In this document: piece by piece, positions 20,449-28,952 of the stretch
Numbering within the stretch: position 1 is the stretch's first letter
Layout of the letters: the number at the start of each line of letters is the position of its first letter
Origin: Pseudomonadales bacterium
GTDB lineage: Bacteria > Pseudomonadota > Gammaproteobacteria > Pseudomonadales > Ketobacteraceae
Direction of reading: 5' to 3'
Assembly: GCA_020062665.1 (NCBI GenBank)
Contig: JAGUVW010000013.1
Span: forward strand, 1 to 64,000
Length of the DNA stretch: 64,000 nt
Position numbers and translations under genes: made by a program
The notes under the pieces: generated by a model
What the model saw: only the letters and a program-made list of their open reading frames with translations
Database searches by the model: none
Told to the model about the DNA's origin: nothing

Positions 20449-21873
20449 TTACACATTCCAGCCCAGCAGTGATTTCACTTCCGTGAACTCGGTGATGCCT
20501 TCCTCGCCCCACTCGCGCCCATTGCCGGACTGTTTGTAGCCCCCGAACGGCACCGCGAAATCAACTGGCGCGCCATTGAGGTGAACAGTACCGGTGCGCA
20601 ACTGCAACGCCACTTTCTTCGCCCGCTCCACACTGCCGGACACATAACCGGAAAGCCCGTACACCGTGTCGTTGGCCATCGCGATGGCGTCTGCCTCGCT
20701 TTGATAGGGAATGATCGCCAGCACCGGGCCGAAAATTTCTTCCCGCGCGATCGTCATGTCGTTGCGCACGTTGCTGAAGATGGTGGGTTTGACGAAATAG
20801 CCGGTTTCCAGCCCGTTGGGTTTGCCGGTGCCGCCGGTGAGTACTTTGGCACCTTCGTCGATGCCTTTCTGGATCAGCGCCTGAATCTTTTTGAATTGGG
20901 TATCACTGACCACCGGCCCCATGGCCGTAGTTTCCAGAGTGGGATCTCCTGGCTGCATGTTTTGTGCGGTGGCGGTGGCAATGGCTTCCACTTCCGCCAG
21001 CTTGCTCGCCGGCACGAACATGCGCGTCGGCGCATTGCAGGATTGGCCGCTGTTGGTGAAGCAGGTGACCACACCGCCCGCCACTGCCGCTTGCAGATCC
21101 GCATCATCCAGAATGATGTTGGCGGATTTGCCGCCCAACTCCTGTGCCACGCGCTTCACTGTATCCGCCGCATTTTTTGCAATGGCGATACCGGCGCGGG
21201 TGCTGCCGGTGAACGACACCATGTCGATATCCGGATGACCACTCAGCGCCGTGCCCACACCAGGGCCATCGCCGTTGACCAGATTGAAGACGCCAGCCGG
21301 CACACCGGCCGCGTGCAGGATCTCGGCAAAAATACCGGCGCTGATCGGCGCGATTTCGCTCGGCTTCAACACCATGGTGCAGCCAGCAGCGATGGCCGGC
21401 GCCACCTTGCAGGCGATCTGGTTCAGCGGCCAGTTCCACGGCGTGATCAGCGCGCACACGCCCACCGGTTCGCGGCGCAGCGAGCTGGAGCCACGCCGGG
21501 TTTCGAATGCATATTGCTTGAGCGCTTCCAGTGTCGTCATCAGATGGGCGAGGCCACAGGGGGCCTGCGCCTTCAGTGCCAGTGAACGCGGTGCGCCCAT
21601 TTCTGCGCTGATGGCCAGGGCCAGTTCTTCCAGCCGGTTCTGGTATTGCGTCAGGATACTTTCCAGCAGTGTGATGCGTTGTTCCCGTGTGGTTTGCGCG
21701 AACGATGCGAACGCCGCCTTCGCCGCTGCCACCGCCTTGTCCACGTCGGCGGCACTGCCCAGCGAAATTTTTCCGATGCTCTTTTCCGTCGCCGGATTGA
21801 TGACGTCCAGTGTTTTTTCCACTGCAGGATTTACCCACTGGCCATTGATATAGAAACGGGTGTAGTCGTACAT
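20449..21873 (-). CDS. Aldehyde dehydrogenase family protein
   Basis: This 474-residue NAD(P)-dependent aldehyde dehydrogenase oxidises an aldehyde to its acid. The general-base Glu lies in QELGGKSANIIL and the nucleophilic Cys in FTNSGQSCNAPTRMF, both intact. The cofactor-loop motif FTGSTRAG is present. The C-terminal FGGYKQSGNGREWG is typical. The start at 21873 (MYDYTRFYINGQWV) is the family-typical one; an upstream ATG would add 35 unlikely residues. The substrate is unknown. The 230 bases upstream contain no gene I can support. Confidence 0.94.
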   Translation of the reverse strand: MYDYTRFYINGQWVNPAVEKTLDVINPATEKSIGKISLGSAADVDKAVAAAKAAFASFAQTTREQRITLLESILTQYQNRLEELALAISAEMGAPRSLALKAQAPCGLAHLMTTLEALKQYAFETRRGSSSLRREPVGVCALITPWNWPLNQIACKVAPAIAAGCTMVLKPSEIAPISAGIFAEILHAAGVPAGVFNLVNGDGPGVGTALSGHPDIDMVSFTGSTRAGIAIAKNAADTVKRVAQELGGKSANIILDDADLQAAVAGGVVTCFTNSGQSCNAPTRMFVPASKLAEVEAIATATAQNMQPGDPTLETTAMGPVVSDTQFKKIQALIQKGIDEGAKVLTGGTGKPNGLETGYFVKPTIFSNVRNDMTIAREEIFGPVLAIIPYQSEADAIAMANDTVYGLSGYVSGSVERAKKVALQLRTGTVHLNGAPVDFAVPFGGYKQSGNGREWGEEGITEFTEVKSLLGWNV

Positions 21874-22103
21874 GTTATCCCTCACACTTGTTGTCGTTGT
21901 ATTTGAAAGACCGGTGAAAGTCAGATGCCAGCAGGGCATCCAGGCGTTACGAGTATGGAAGGAGCGTGGGCGGAACAACAGGACTTTTGGCGAACGGAAG
22001 AAATGTTCCAGTCACTGTTGCTGCTGGCAGCGCGCTGTTCAAAACGGCTTCACACAGACAAGGTACCGCCAAGCGGAAGACATAAAAGTTGAACCGCGCC
22101 CAT

Positions 22104-22511
22104 TCAGGCAGAAACCTGTGAAACCCAGTGTTCCAGATTGTAGTAGTTGGTGACACGCGCGATTTTGCCACCACGAATTTCAAAAAAAGCACCCGCCGGC
22201 AAGCGGTAATGCTGGCCTTTCGCGACAGGCAATCCGCTGTCGGTTTTCAGATATTCCCCCACCACCACAAACTCCGCCGCGGCGCGATCACCCGCTGCAT
22301 TGCTCATGATCACCATCTCCACCAGCTGCTCGCGATAGTGGGCATTCATGCGCTCCATGAACGCCGCAAAGGTGGCCTTGCCGATTTCCCGCTTGCCCTG
22401 GTTGATGTCGTGCACCACATCGTCGGCAAGCAAGCCCAGAAACATCGTCATGTCACCGGCATTGAATGCCGCGTAATAGGCTTGCACCAGCTTGATCGTT
22501 GCATCACTCAT
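22104..22511 (-). CDS. SnoaL-like / nuclear transport factor 2 fold protein (ketosteroid isomerase-related)
   Basis: This 135-residue single-domain protein has the typical SnoaL-like opening (KLVQAYYAAFNAGDMTMFLGLLADDVVHD) and a closing strand with FFEIRGGKIARVTNYYNLEHW. The fold hosts isomerases, hydrolases and small binding proteins, so function is not assigned. It is followed upstream, in the minus-strand direction, by the Cys-rich lipoprotein gene with only 21 bases between them, so the two may be co-transcribed. Confidence 0.85.
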   Translation of the reverse strand: MSDATIKLVQAYYAAFNAGDMTMFLGLLADDVVHDINQGKREIGKATFAAFMERMNAHYREQLVEMVIMSNAAGDRAAAEFVVVGEYLKTDSGLPVAKGQHYRLPAGAFFEIRGGKIARVTNYYNLEHWVSQVSA

Positions 22512-22532
22512 GGAAAAAATTCCGCGAAATCG

Positions 22533-23426
22533 TCAGAAATAATCGTGCGGCACAGCATAAACCTGATCCTCTGGGCGATCAATTTCCGACAGAATGCCGG
22601 AATTGCGGCGGATGCGCCCGGCGCTGTACTGGAAGCCCGGCCCCGACATCATTTCATCGCACAGAATGCAGGGATTGAGGTTGCCGTCCGCGTCCACCGG
22701 CGGCACGTTTTCTTCACCCTTGAGCAGCGGCAGCAAGCCATAGGTGGCAATGCACACCAGCCGGCAGGATTGCGCTGTCTGCTGTGCGTTGTAGGCCCAG
22801 GCTTCGGCACAGGTTTCGGTGAAACCGATCTGCTGCATGCAGGCTTTTTTCTCCGTCAGGCTGAAGCGCTTGCTGCAGGTTTTCGCCATCACGGTCAGAT
22901 CCAGTTCACCGTATACCGCCAGATCCTGCAGACTGGAACAGGCGCCGCAGGGCTGGAAATGGGTGAGCACAAAGCCCGGTTCCGCCTGCAGCGCGTTCAG
23001 ATTGGCAAAGGTCTGCAAGCGATATTCCACCCTGGCATCATCGAGGAACTGCACGCCACAGACGGGCGCAGTGTCGGCAGCCGTGATGCGGTTCTGCCAC
23101 CACTGGTGCACGAGCGGCGACGCGGGAAACTGCACACGCGGCAAACCGGTGGCCAGCAGCGCGTAGCGGCAATGCAGGTCGGCGTTACACTGGGCCAGCG
23201 TCAGCGGCGTGGCCGGTCGATAGGGATCGACGATCCGATAGCGGCTGGCCGGGTCACTCTGCAGCAGCTGTTTCTGTGCCAGCACCTCGTCACCATTGAG
23301 CAGACGGGCCTCACGCAGGCGCTCCAGCACATCGGCCGAAAACGCGGGTACTTGCAACTCAGTGCGCTCCAGCGGCTGGTTGCAGGCGGCCAACAAAGTG
23401 GCCACAACGATCAACAGGTAACGCAT
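22533..23426 (-). CDS. Cysteine-rich lipoprotein of unknown function
   Basis: I do not recognise this 297-residue protein. It has a clear lipoprotein signal (RYLLIVVATLLAAC) and then many cysteines, including CGAC, CRLVC and CILC clusters plus single Cys residues across the middle and the C-terminal half. The pattern suggests several disulfides or a bound metal. No CxxCH haem motif is present. The start at 23426 fits the lipobox; the longer frame would bury it. It lies directly upstream of the SnoaL-like gene and downstream of the tetR gene on the same strand. Confidence 0.75.
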   Translation of the reverse strand: MRYLLIVVATLLAACNQPLERTELQVPAFSADVLERLREARLLNGDEVLAQKQLLQSDPASRYRIVDPYRPATPLTLAQCNADLHCRYALLATGLPRVQFPASPLVHQWWQNRITAADTAPVCGVQFLDDARVEYRLQTFANLNALQAEPGFVLTHFQPCGACSSLQDLAVYGELDLTVMAKTCSKRFSLTEKKACMQQIGFTETCAEAWAYNAQQTAQSCRLVCIATYGLLPLLKGEENVPPVDADGNLNPCILCDEMMSGPGFQYSAGRIRRNSGILSEIDRPEDQVYAVPHDYF

Positions 23427-23501
23427 GGGTCGTTTCTTCTTGTTATGGGTGAACAACTGTTGGGTGAACCATGATTCCAACACCGGGCGCCGGCTGGAGC
23501 A

Positions 23502-24122
23502 TCACCCGTTTGGACTAGCGGGCTGCGGCGCCTCCAGCAACCCTACGATCATATCAGTGAGTGTCTGGATCAACTGATCCTGCCGTATGACCGGGTTTTC
23601 CTGTTCGTGAAAATGGATGACGGTGAACAGTACGGCGTTGATCAGTACGTACAGTTTGGCCTCCAGATTCTGCACCGGATAATCGCGGTAACGGTGCAGA
23701 AAATAGGGCTGCGCCATCACCAGAAAGAAGCGCTCCAGGGGATCCAGCAGCTTGCGAATGGGTATCCGGTTCCAGTTCTGCACCAGTTCACGCACCACCG
23801 GGTCGGCGCTCATCCGTTGCATGCCATAGGCGATGGCCAGACTGGCCACCGAACGCAGATCCATCTGGCTGAAGTCGGCCCGCTCGGCCCGGTAGCGGAA
23901 GCGGGCACTCGCCTCTTCGGCCATCCGTTCCAGCAGCGCTTCCACCAGCGCATTCTTGTCGGGAAAGTACTGATAGAGCGAACCAATGCTCACCCCCGCC
24001 CGCTCCGCGATGTGGTTGGTGGTGGTGTGGTCCAGGCCCCGCTCGGCCAAAGTGGCGGCAGTGGCATCCAGCAAACGGTTGACCATTTCCCGCGAACGCT
24101 GCTGCCGGGGTGTCTTGCGCAT
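23502..24122 (-). CDS. TetR/AcrR family transcriptional regulator
   Basis: This 206-residue protein has an N-terminal helix-turn-helix typical of TetR: RLLDATAATLAERGLDHTTT followed by IAERAGVSIGSLYQYFPDK. The C-terminal ligand domain is all-helical and shows no specific family signature. The gene is divergent from the MpaB/DUF2236 oxygenase gene with 91 bases between starts, so it most likely controls that gene and itself. Candidate operator repeats lie in the shared region (24141-24175). Confidence 0.92.
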   Translation of the reverse strand: MRKTPRQQRSREMVNRLLDATAATLAERGLDHTTTNHIAERAGVSIGSLYQYFPDKNALVEALLERMAEEASARFRYRAERADFSQMDLRSVASLAIAYGMQRMSADPVVRELVQNWNRIPIRKLLDPLERFFLVMAQPYFLHRYRDYPVQNLEAKLYVLINAVLFTVIHFHEQENPVIRQDQLIQTLTDMIVGLLEAPQPASPNG

Positions 24123-24140
24123 GCACGATCGTCCAAAATG

Positions 24141-24175
24141 CGAGTTGAATATGAGCAATTACTCGTAATAGAGTA
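24141..24175. promoter_or_regulatory. Overlapping inverted repeats, candidate TetR operator
   Basis: The tetR-oxygenase gap contains TACTC-GTAATA-GAGTA (24160-24175), ATTAC-TC-GTAAT (24158-24169), and a more distant CGAGT (24141-24145) pairing with ACTCG (24161-24165). The repeated GAGT/ACTC half-sites fit an autoregulated TetR operator. Confidence 0.5.
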
Positions 24176-24213
24176 GCTTGATCGCCGTTTGCTCACAACA
24201 GGATTCCCCCTCC

Positions 24214-25500
24214 ATGACTGCCGTTGTCGCGCCGCTGTCCCGCCCGCAATCCCGCCCCGCCCCCGTGCGCCTGATGCCCTGGCACAGCGCCCGCAAAAAG
24301 CGTATTCCCGATTTCGTGGCCAAGCTGGTCTTCGGCCAGCCCTTGCCCCCCACGGAAGCGGAATGGCAGCAGGTGCAGGAGGCTCTGTGGCAGGGCGACC
24401 CCGCCATGGATCAACTGGTGGACTGGCTGTTCGCCACCGGGCCCCGCGTGGCCAAGCCGATGTTCGACCAGGCACTGGAACGGGGTATCGACAGCCTCGA
24501 CAACCCGCCGCAGCCGTTGCGGGATTTCTTCGCACTGGTGGATCGCGATCCACCCTGGCTGAATCGCGCGCTGCTGGACACCGGCGCGGCGGTTTCCCAT
24601 CTGGGTGGCAAGGTCGGCTTCTACGTGCTGCGGGACATGGCGCTGATGGGCGGCTACGCCTACTTCAACAGCATGAACCAGACTCTGGCCAGCTCCGGCT
24701 CCCTGCGCAAGGACACCTCGCAGCGTCTGGGGGAAACCGGCAAATGGCTGAATGATGTAACCGAGATCGGCGGCATGAACCGCTTCAGCGACGGCTTCAA
24801 AACCACCATCCGGGTGCGCCTGGTGCACGCCCTGGTGCGCCGCAACCTGCTGAACAAACCGGATTGGGAAGCCGACAAGTGGGGCCTGCCCATCAATCAA
24901 ATCGACATGCAGGCGACCTACCTGGCATTCGGCCCGGCGGCTCTGCTGGGCAGCCGCGCATTCGGGGTCCCGGTGCGGAAAAAGCAGGCCCACGCCTTTC
25001 TGCACCTGTGGCGCTATGTCGGCTGGCTGATGGGAGTGGACGAACAGTGGCTCGCCATCACCGAAGGCGACGGCCTGCGCAAGCTCTACCACACCTTTCT
25101 GACTCACCGCCTGCCCGATGACAAAATCCGCCAGCTGGGACAGGCCCTGCGGGATGAACCGCGCTCTCGGTACCTGCCGGAACTCGAAGGCCGCCCCCGT
25201 ATGGCCGCGTTGAAGCGCTGGTTCCTGTACCAGCAGCATCTGAGCAATTCCTCCCTGATCTTGGGTCCCCGGGAACGGCGCCAACTGGGCCTGCCCATGA
25301 CCATCCTGCCCTGGTATCCCGCCATCAGCGCACCCTGGCGATTCCTTGCCCTGAACTACTACGTGTGGCGAGGCGGCCACGCACTGGAACGCTACGCCGC
25401 GCGCATGCGCCAGGTGCAGCGGGATCTGCTGATTGGCTATTTCGGCCGCAAACAGCCGGACATCATTCAGCCGGGCACCGGGCATCCGGCCCACCTCTGA
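24214..25500 (+). CDS. Oxygenase MpaB/DUF2236 family protein
   Basis: This 428-residue protein matches the DUF2236/MpaB-like family, which also includes the haem-b-containing rubber oxygenase (latex clearing protein). Family-type segments include TTIRVRLVHALVRRNL (near residue 205), INQIDMQATYLAF and HLWRYVGWLMGVDEQWLA, with conserved His residues that may ligate haem. Secretion is not indicated, since there is no clear signal peptide. I chose the ATG at 24214; an upstream TTG would add 12 residues. Divergent control by the TetR gene is likely. The substrate could be a hydrophobic or isoprenoid compound, but this is inference from the family. Confidence 0.8.
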   Translation: MTAVVAPLSRPQSRPAPVRLMPWHSARKKRIPDFVAKLVFGQPLPPTEAEWQQVQEALWQGDPAMDQLVDWLFATGPRVAKPMFDQALERGIDSLDNPPQPLRDFFALVDRDPPWLNRALLDTGAAVSHLGGKVGFYVLRDMALMGGYAYFNSMNQTLASSGSLRKDTSQRLGETGKWLNDVTEIGGMNRFSDGFKTTIRVRLVHALVRRNLLNKPDWEADKWGLPINQIDMQATYLAFGPAALLGSRAFGVPVRKKQAHAFLHLWRYVGWLMGVDEQWLAITEGDGLRKLYHTFLTHRLPDDKIRQLGQALRDEPRSRYLPELEGRPRMAALKRWFLYQQHLSNSSLILGPRERRQLGLPMTILPWYPAISAPWRFLALNYYVWRGGHALERYAARMRQVQRDLLIGYFGRKQPDIIQPGTGHPAHL

Positions 25501-25694
25501 GTCGCGCGGCAGATCAACCGGGGGCACGTCACCGCAAACCGGATTGGCCGCCGGAAACCATCGAAGCAGCATGCGCTGCTGAAACGCTATCGCCCATGCT
25601 GCAGGGCTGGACAATCCGGTCTACAGATTGACTCATTGATCTGATAACCTCTCGACTGATTTCAGTGAATGCTCATATTCAGGAGAGGTGTTTC

Positions 25695-26162
25695 ATGAAG
25701 AAGTTGTTTGCTGGTTTGGCGCTGAGTGTGCTGACGTTTACTGGCACATCGCTGTCTTTCGCCGAGATGAAAGTTGAAGACGCCATTTACTATCGCAAGG
25801 CCGGCTATGGTTTCATGAGCTGGAACATGGGCAAGATCAAAGCCCAGACAGTCGATGAATCTGCGCCTTTCAACAAGGATCAGATCATCGCCGCCGCCAA
25901 TGCAATCGCAGCGGTTGCCAATTCCGGCATGGGTGCACTGTATCCGCCCGGCAGCGACATGAGCAAAGTGAAGGACACCAAGCTGAAGCCGGAGTTTTTC
26001 CAGAACATGGAAGAAGTGGGTAAGATCGGCGAGAATTTCAACGCTGCGGCCAACAATCTTGCCACTGTGGCCGCCACCGGTGACAAGGCTGCCATTGCAA
26101 AGGCTTTCGGCGAAACCGGCGAGGCCTGCAAAGCCTGTCATGACAAGTTCCGCGCAAAATAA
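25695..26162 (+). CDS. Class II cytochrome c (cytochrome c' type)
   Basis: This 155-residue exported protein has a signal peptide (KKLFAGLALSVLTF, cleaved near SFA-EMK) and a four-helix-bundle cytochrome c' fold. The haem motif CKACHDKFR sits at the C-terminus, as in class II cytochromes c. The start at 25695 has an AGGAGAGG ribosome-binding site. Cytochromes c' bind NO and other gases or act in periplasmic electron transfer. It is convergent with a cytochrome b561 gene; these two gene types often occur together. Confidence 0.92.
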   Translation: MKKLFAGLALSVLTFTGTSLSFAEMKVEDAIYYRKAGYGFMSWNMGKIKAQTVDESAPFNKDQIIAAANAIAAVANSGMGALYPPGSDMSKVKDTKLKPEFFQNMEEVGKIGENFNAAANNLATVAATGDKAAIAKAFGETGEACKACHDKFRAK

Positions 26163-26192
26163 TCTGCGCGCCGCAACAGGATCATGGCAAAC

Positions 26193-26225
26193 AAGGTCAC
26201 TGCGGTGACCTTCCTGTCGGGTTGA
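26193..26225. terminator. Terminator hairpin between cytochrome c' and b561 genes
   Basis: The perfect stem AAGGTCAC (26193-26200) / GTGACCTT (26205-26212) has a TGCG loop. On the minus strand it is followed by a TTGTTT-type tail, so it best fits termination of the b561 gene; it also lies 31 bases after the cytochrome c' stop. Confidence 0.7.
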
Positions 26226-26232
26226 TTTCTGG

Positions 26233-26922
26233 CTACCAATCCGGGGTAATCGGTGCCGCGACTGGCGCCGGTTCCGGCAGCCACACACCACTCGCCAGCA
26301 CCGCGCACCCCAGGCCGGCCGCAATGGCCACCAGCAACGCCAGTCCGTTGATGGCGGTATTTTCTTCTCCTGGCTGTTCGGAATATTTCCAGCCCCGCAC
26401 CATCGGCCCCAGCAGGTCTTCTTTCTTCAGCATGCGGTAATACAGCACCGCGCCGATGTGTAACGCCAGCAGCGCAGCCATCCACCACAGCATGTCGTGA
26501 TGAATGCCGGTGATGTAGTCGCTGGAAGCCTTGTCCACCAGTGTGCGCAGCGGGCCGCTGAAGGCAATGTCATCGTTGCTGAACAGTCCACTCACCGCCT
26601 GGAAGCCGAACAGCCCCAGCAACATCAGCACCGACAACGCACCCAGCGGATTGTGACCAATCCCCTGCCAGCGCCCCTGCAGATAATCACGCAGCCCAGC
26701 AGGCCCGCGCACAAAATGGGTGAAGCGCGCCGTGCGCGTGCCAATCACGCCCCACACGATACGGAATCCCAGCAATCCACAGACTGCAATACCCAGGCGC
26801 CCGTGCAAATCCATGGCGTTGCCACCCACCAGCGCCGTGCCGATGGCTGCACCCACTAACACCACCAACAGCCAGTGAAAGATACGAACAGGCCAGTCCC
26901 AAACCTGGATACGATGCTGCAT
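26233..26922 (-). CDS. Cytochrome b561 family (CytB) membrane protein
   Basis: This 229-residue protein has the opening RIQVWDWPVRIFHWLLVV of bacterial di-haem cytochrome b561/CytB proteins. About five hydrophobic segments follow, with paired His residues (for example IFHW, DLHG, IHHDMLWW and LALHIGAV) that would ligate two haems b in the inner membrane. The start has a GGGGAG ribosome-binding site. It is convergent with the cytochrome c' gene, its probable electron-transfer partner. The C-terminal tail is proline/alanine-rich (WLPEPAPVAAPI). Confidence 0.92.
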   Translation of the reverse strand: MQHRIQVWDWPVRIFHWLLVVLVGAAIGTALVGGNAMDLHGRLGIAVCGLLGFRIVWGVIGTRTARFTHFVRGPAGLRDYLQGRWQGIGHNPLGALSVLMLLGLFGFQAVSGLFSNDDIAFSGPLRTLVDKASSDYITGIHHDMLWWMAALLALHIGAVLYYRMLKKEDLLGPMVRGWKYSEQPGEENTAINGLALLVAIAAGLGCAVLASGVWLPEPAPVAAPITPDW

Positions 26923-27028
26923 GACGAACTCCCCGTGATCGTGATGGACGCCATGATAGCCACCTGCGCACCCAGGGCGCAGCTTTTCGCGGAAATGATG
27001 AGGGGCGAGCGAGCGGAGAGTAGATGTG

Positions 27029-27056
27029 AAAAGGCCCCGCCAATGCGAGGCCTTTG
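27029..27056. terminator. Terminator after the PEP-CTERM gene
   Basis: The stem AAAGGCC (27030-27036) / GGCCTTT (27049-27055), with an inner CGC/GCG pair, is followed by T residues on the minus strand. It lies just past the end of the PEP-CTERM gene. Confidence 0.8.
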
Positions 27057-27081
27057 CAACAGACGGGATCGGTGATCCGGA

Positions 27082-27729
27082 TTAACGGGCGGTCAGACGG
27101 CGCGTCAGTCCAAGTCCTGCCAGACCCAGGGCAAACAGGGCCAGGGTGCCGGGTTCGGGTACCGGGGTGACCGGAGGCTCGACTACTGAACCATTCAGGG
27201 CGACCACATTGTCGATTAGCAACTGCGAGTCATTGGCTAAAGACCCCAAATTGAAAACGCCGAACTCAAACGAGCCCGCACCATTGGCATCAAAGGTGTA
27301 GGTGAAACGATTCCAGCCTTCGCTGACCGTTCCCGAGATAATGCCGGCAATATCTGCCAAACGAACTGAATCCAGTTCATCGCCGTTGGCATCAAAAAGG
27401 GTAAACAGGGAATAGTCGTTGAAGCGCATTGACCACTCCTGAAGACTCTCACCCGAGATGAAATTCCAGTCAAAGCTAAGCTGCTCGCCAGCAACCCAGG
27501 TTTGTGCCCCTGAACGCAGGGTGGCATCGGCAGACAACGCGGCAAAGTAGGCGCCGTCAGTAGCTGTAAAGCCATCAATGGAAGAGTCAACAGCAACACT
27601 GCCATTCAACGGCGCCGCCACCCAACCCGTGAAATCACCGGTTTCGAAACTTCCGTTTTCGATTTGCAGCGCATTTGCAGAAGCGGCCATTCCCGCCAGC
27701 AACAACGCCGGCATTACACGATTCAACAT
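27082..27729 (-). CDS. PEP-CTERM sorting domain protein
   Basis: This 215-residue secreted protein has a signal peptide (LNRVMPALLLAGMAASANA) and a beta-rich body (residues about 25-180) starting LQIENGSFETGDFTGW, which resembles carbohydrate-binding-like jelly-roll modules. It ends with a classical PEP-CTERM tail: VPEPGTLALFALGLAGLG followed by basic TRRLTAR. Proteins with this tail are processed by exosortase (EpsH/XrtA) and are tied to extracellular polysaccharide. No exosortase gene is in this window. An AGGAG ribosome-binding site supports the start. The gene stands alone with its own terminator. Confidence 0.88.
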   Translation of the reverse strand: MLNRVMPALLLAGMAASANALQIENGSFETGDFTGWVAAPLNGSVAVDSSIDGFTATDGAYFAALSADATLRSGAQTWVAGEQLSFDWNFISGESLQEWSMRFNDYSLFTLFDANGDELDSVRLADIAGIISGTVSEGWNRFTYTFDANGAGSFEFGVFNLGSLANDSQLLIDNVVALNGSVVEPPVTPVPEPGTLALFALGLAGLGLTRRLTAR

Positions 27730-28080
27730 GATCAAACTCCTAAGGCACGACAAACAAAAGCCTATGCTTTCGTCCAGAACAGAATTCTCTAATCTTTCAG
27801 ACGTTTACCGCCCCCAACCAATGCAATCCAGTCACATTGGAACGGCAACGCACGCAGACAAAGCACTTTTTGTGCCCACTGTTAACCCGCTGTTTTTGTT
27901 GGCGTTATTACAGCCTTGAGCAAACGCCTGTAAATATTTCCGACACGAGAAGCGCAACAAATGCCGCCTGAAAACCGGAAAAATCCGTTCATGACCGCCA
28001 TTCATGCCAACAGTCATGGCGCCAATGGCCAGCCCCCCCGCGCACTGGCCACCATGTCCCTGTCAAATTAACCGACACAC
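27730..28080. other. Intergenic region without a recognised gene
   Basis: These 351 bases separate the PEP-CTERM gene from the SDR gene. They are less GC-rich near the PEP-CTERM start and should hold its promoter. I could not identify a convincing sigma-70 or sigma-54 site, RNA gene or repeat. Confidence 0.5.
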
Positions 28081-28839
28081 CTAGCCCAGCAGCGCCTGGC
28101 CGCCATCCAACCCGATGCTCTGGCCATTCACGTAAGCCGCGCCTTCGCTGCACAGCAGCACCACAAAGCGGCCGATGTCCTGCTCGCAATCGCCCACCCG
28201 CTTCATCGGCACGCTGGCGGCAAAGCGCTCCCCTTCGGCAGCGTTGGATTCCATCCAACCCTTCAAGCCCGGCGACAGCGCCAGCGGCAGAATCGCATTG
28301 CAGCGGATATTGTCGCGGCCCCATTCGCAGGCGGCGGCGCGGGTGAGGGCGCGAATGGCTTCCTTCACGGCGGAATAGGCGCCGTAGTAACTGGCGTCCC
28401 AGCGCTTGGCGGCGGAGGTGGCCAGGTTGATGATGCTGCCGTCGCCTTTCAGGTGGGGATAGCAGAGTTTCATCAGGCGGAAGGTGGCAAGCGGGCCGGA
28501 TTCCCAGCCGGCGTTGATGGCATCGTCGCTGACCTGCAACAGCGCTCCCAGCGGCACTTCCTGGGCGTTGTTCACCAGAATCTGGATGCCACCGAAGTGT
28601 TCCACCACGCTATTCACACAGGCACTCAGCGACGCCGCATCTTTGACATCGCACTGCACCGCCAGCGCCTGACCGCCCCGCGCTTCGATCAGGTTGCAGG
28701 TGTCCTGCAGTTTCGCCAGCGTGCGCCCGGTCACGGCCACTTTCGCGCCGGCCTCGGCCAGTGCCAGCGCAATGCCCTGCCCCACGCCCTGGCCAGCACC
28801 GGTCACCAGCGCCACTTTGCCATCGAGTCTGCTTGTCAT
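28081..28839 (-). CDS. Short-chain dehydrogenase/reductase (SDR)
   Basis: This 252-residue classical SDR uses NAD(P)(H). The cofactor motif TGAGQGVGQG is present near residue 15, and the active site has Ser in LATSAAKRW and Tyr/Lys in YYGAYSAVKEA. The conserved NNAG is changed to NNAQ, a tolerated but uncommon variant. The C-terminal VNGQSIGLDGGQALLG is typical. The substrate is unknown. A GGGAG ribosome-binding site precedes the ATG, and a perfect palindrome lies about 60 bases upstream (28896-28923). Confidence 0.93.
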   Translation of the reverse strand: MTSRLDGKVALVTGAGQGVGQGIALALAEAGAKVAVTGRTLAKLQDTCNLIEARGGQALAVQCDVKDAASLSACVNSVVEHFGGIQILVNNAQEVPLGALLQVSDDAINAGWESGPLATFRLMKLCYPHLKGDGSIINLATSAAKRWDASYYGAYSAVKEAIRALTRAAACEWGRDNIRCNAILPLALSPGLKGWMESNAAEGERFAASVPMKRVGDCEQDIGRFVVLLCSEGAAYVNGQSIGLDGGQALLG

Positions 28840-28895
28840 TGGATATCTCCCTGTCTTGTTGTTGTGAATGAAATCAGACCCAAGACAAGTAACAC

Positions 28896-28923
28896 GTTCA
28901 GACCATCGGGAAATGGTCTGAAC
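28896..28923. promoter_or_regulatory. Perfect 11-bp inverted repeat upstream of the SDR gene
   Basis: GTTCAGACCAT (28896-28906) is exactly repeated in inverted orientation as ATGGTCTGAAC (28913-28923) around a 6-base centre. It has no T tract on either side, so an operator is more likely than a terminator. Its position fits control of the SDR gene. Confidence 0.6.
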
Positions 28924-28952
28924 GGATTAGACGCAGGACGGGAGGGGTGAGG

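Noticed and set aside
21874-22103. Short open frame upstream of the aldehyde dehydrogenase
   Set aside because: It has no ribosome-binding site, no family features and overlaps the probable promoter.
22128-23474. Plus-strand frame covering the SnoaL-like and Cys-rich lipoprotein genes
   Set aside because: It spans two clear minus-strand genes and their gap and has no recognisable features.
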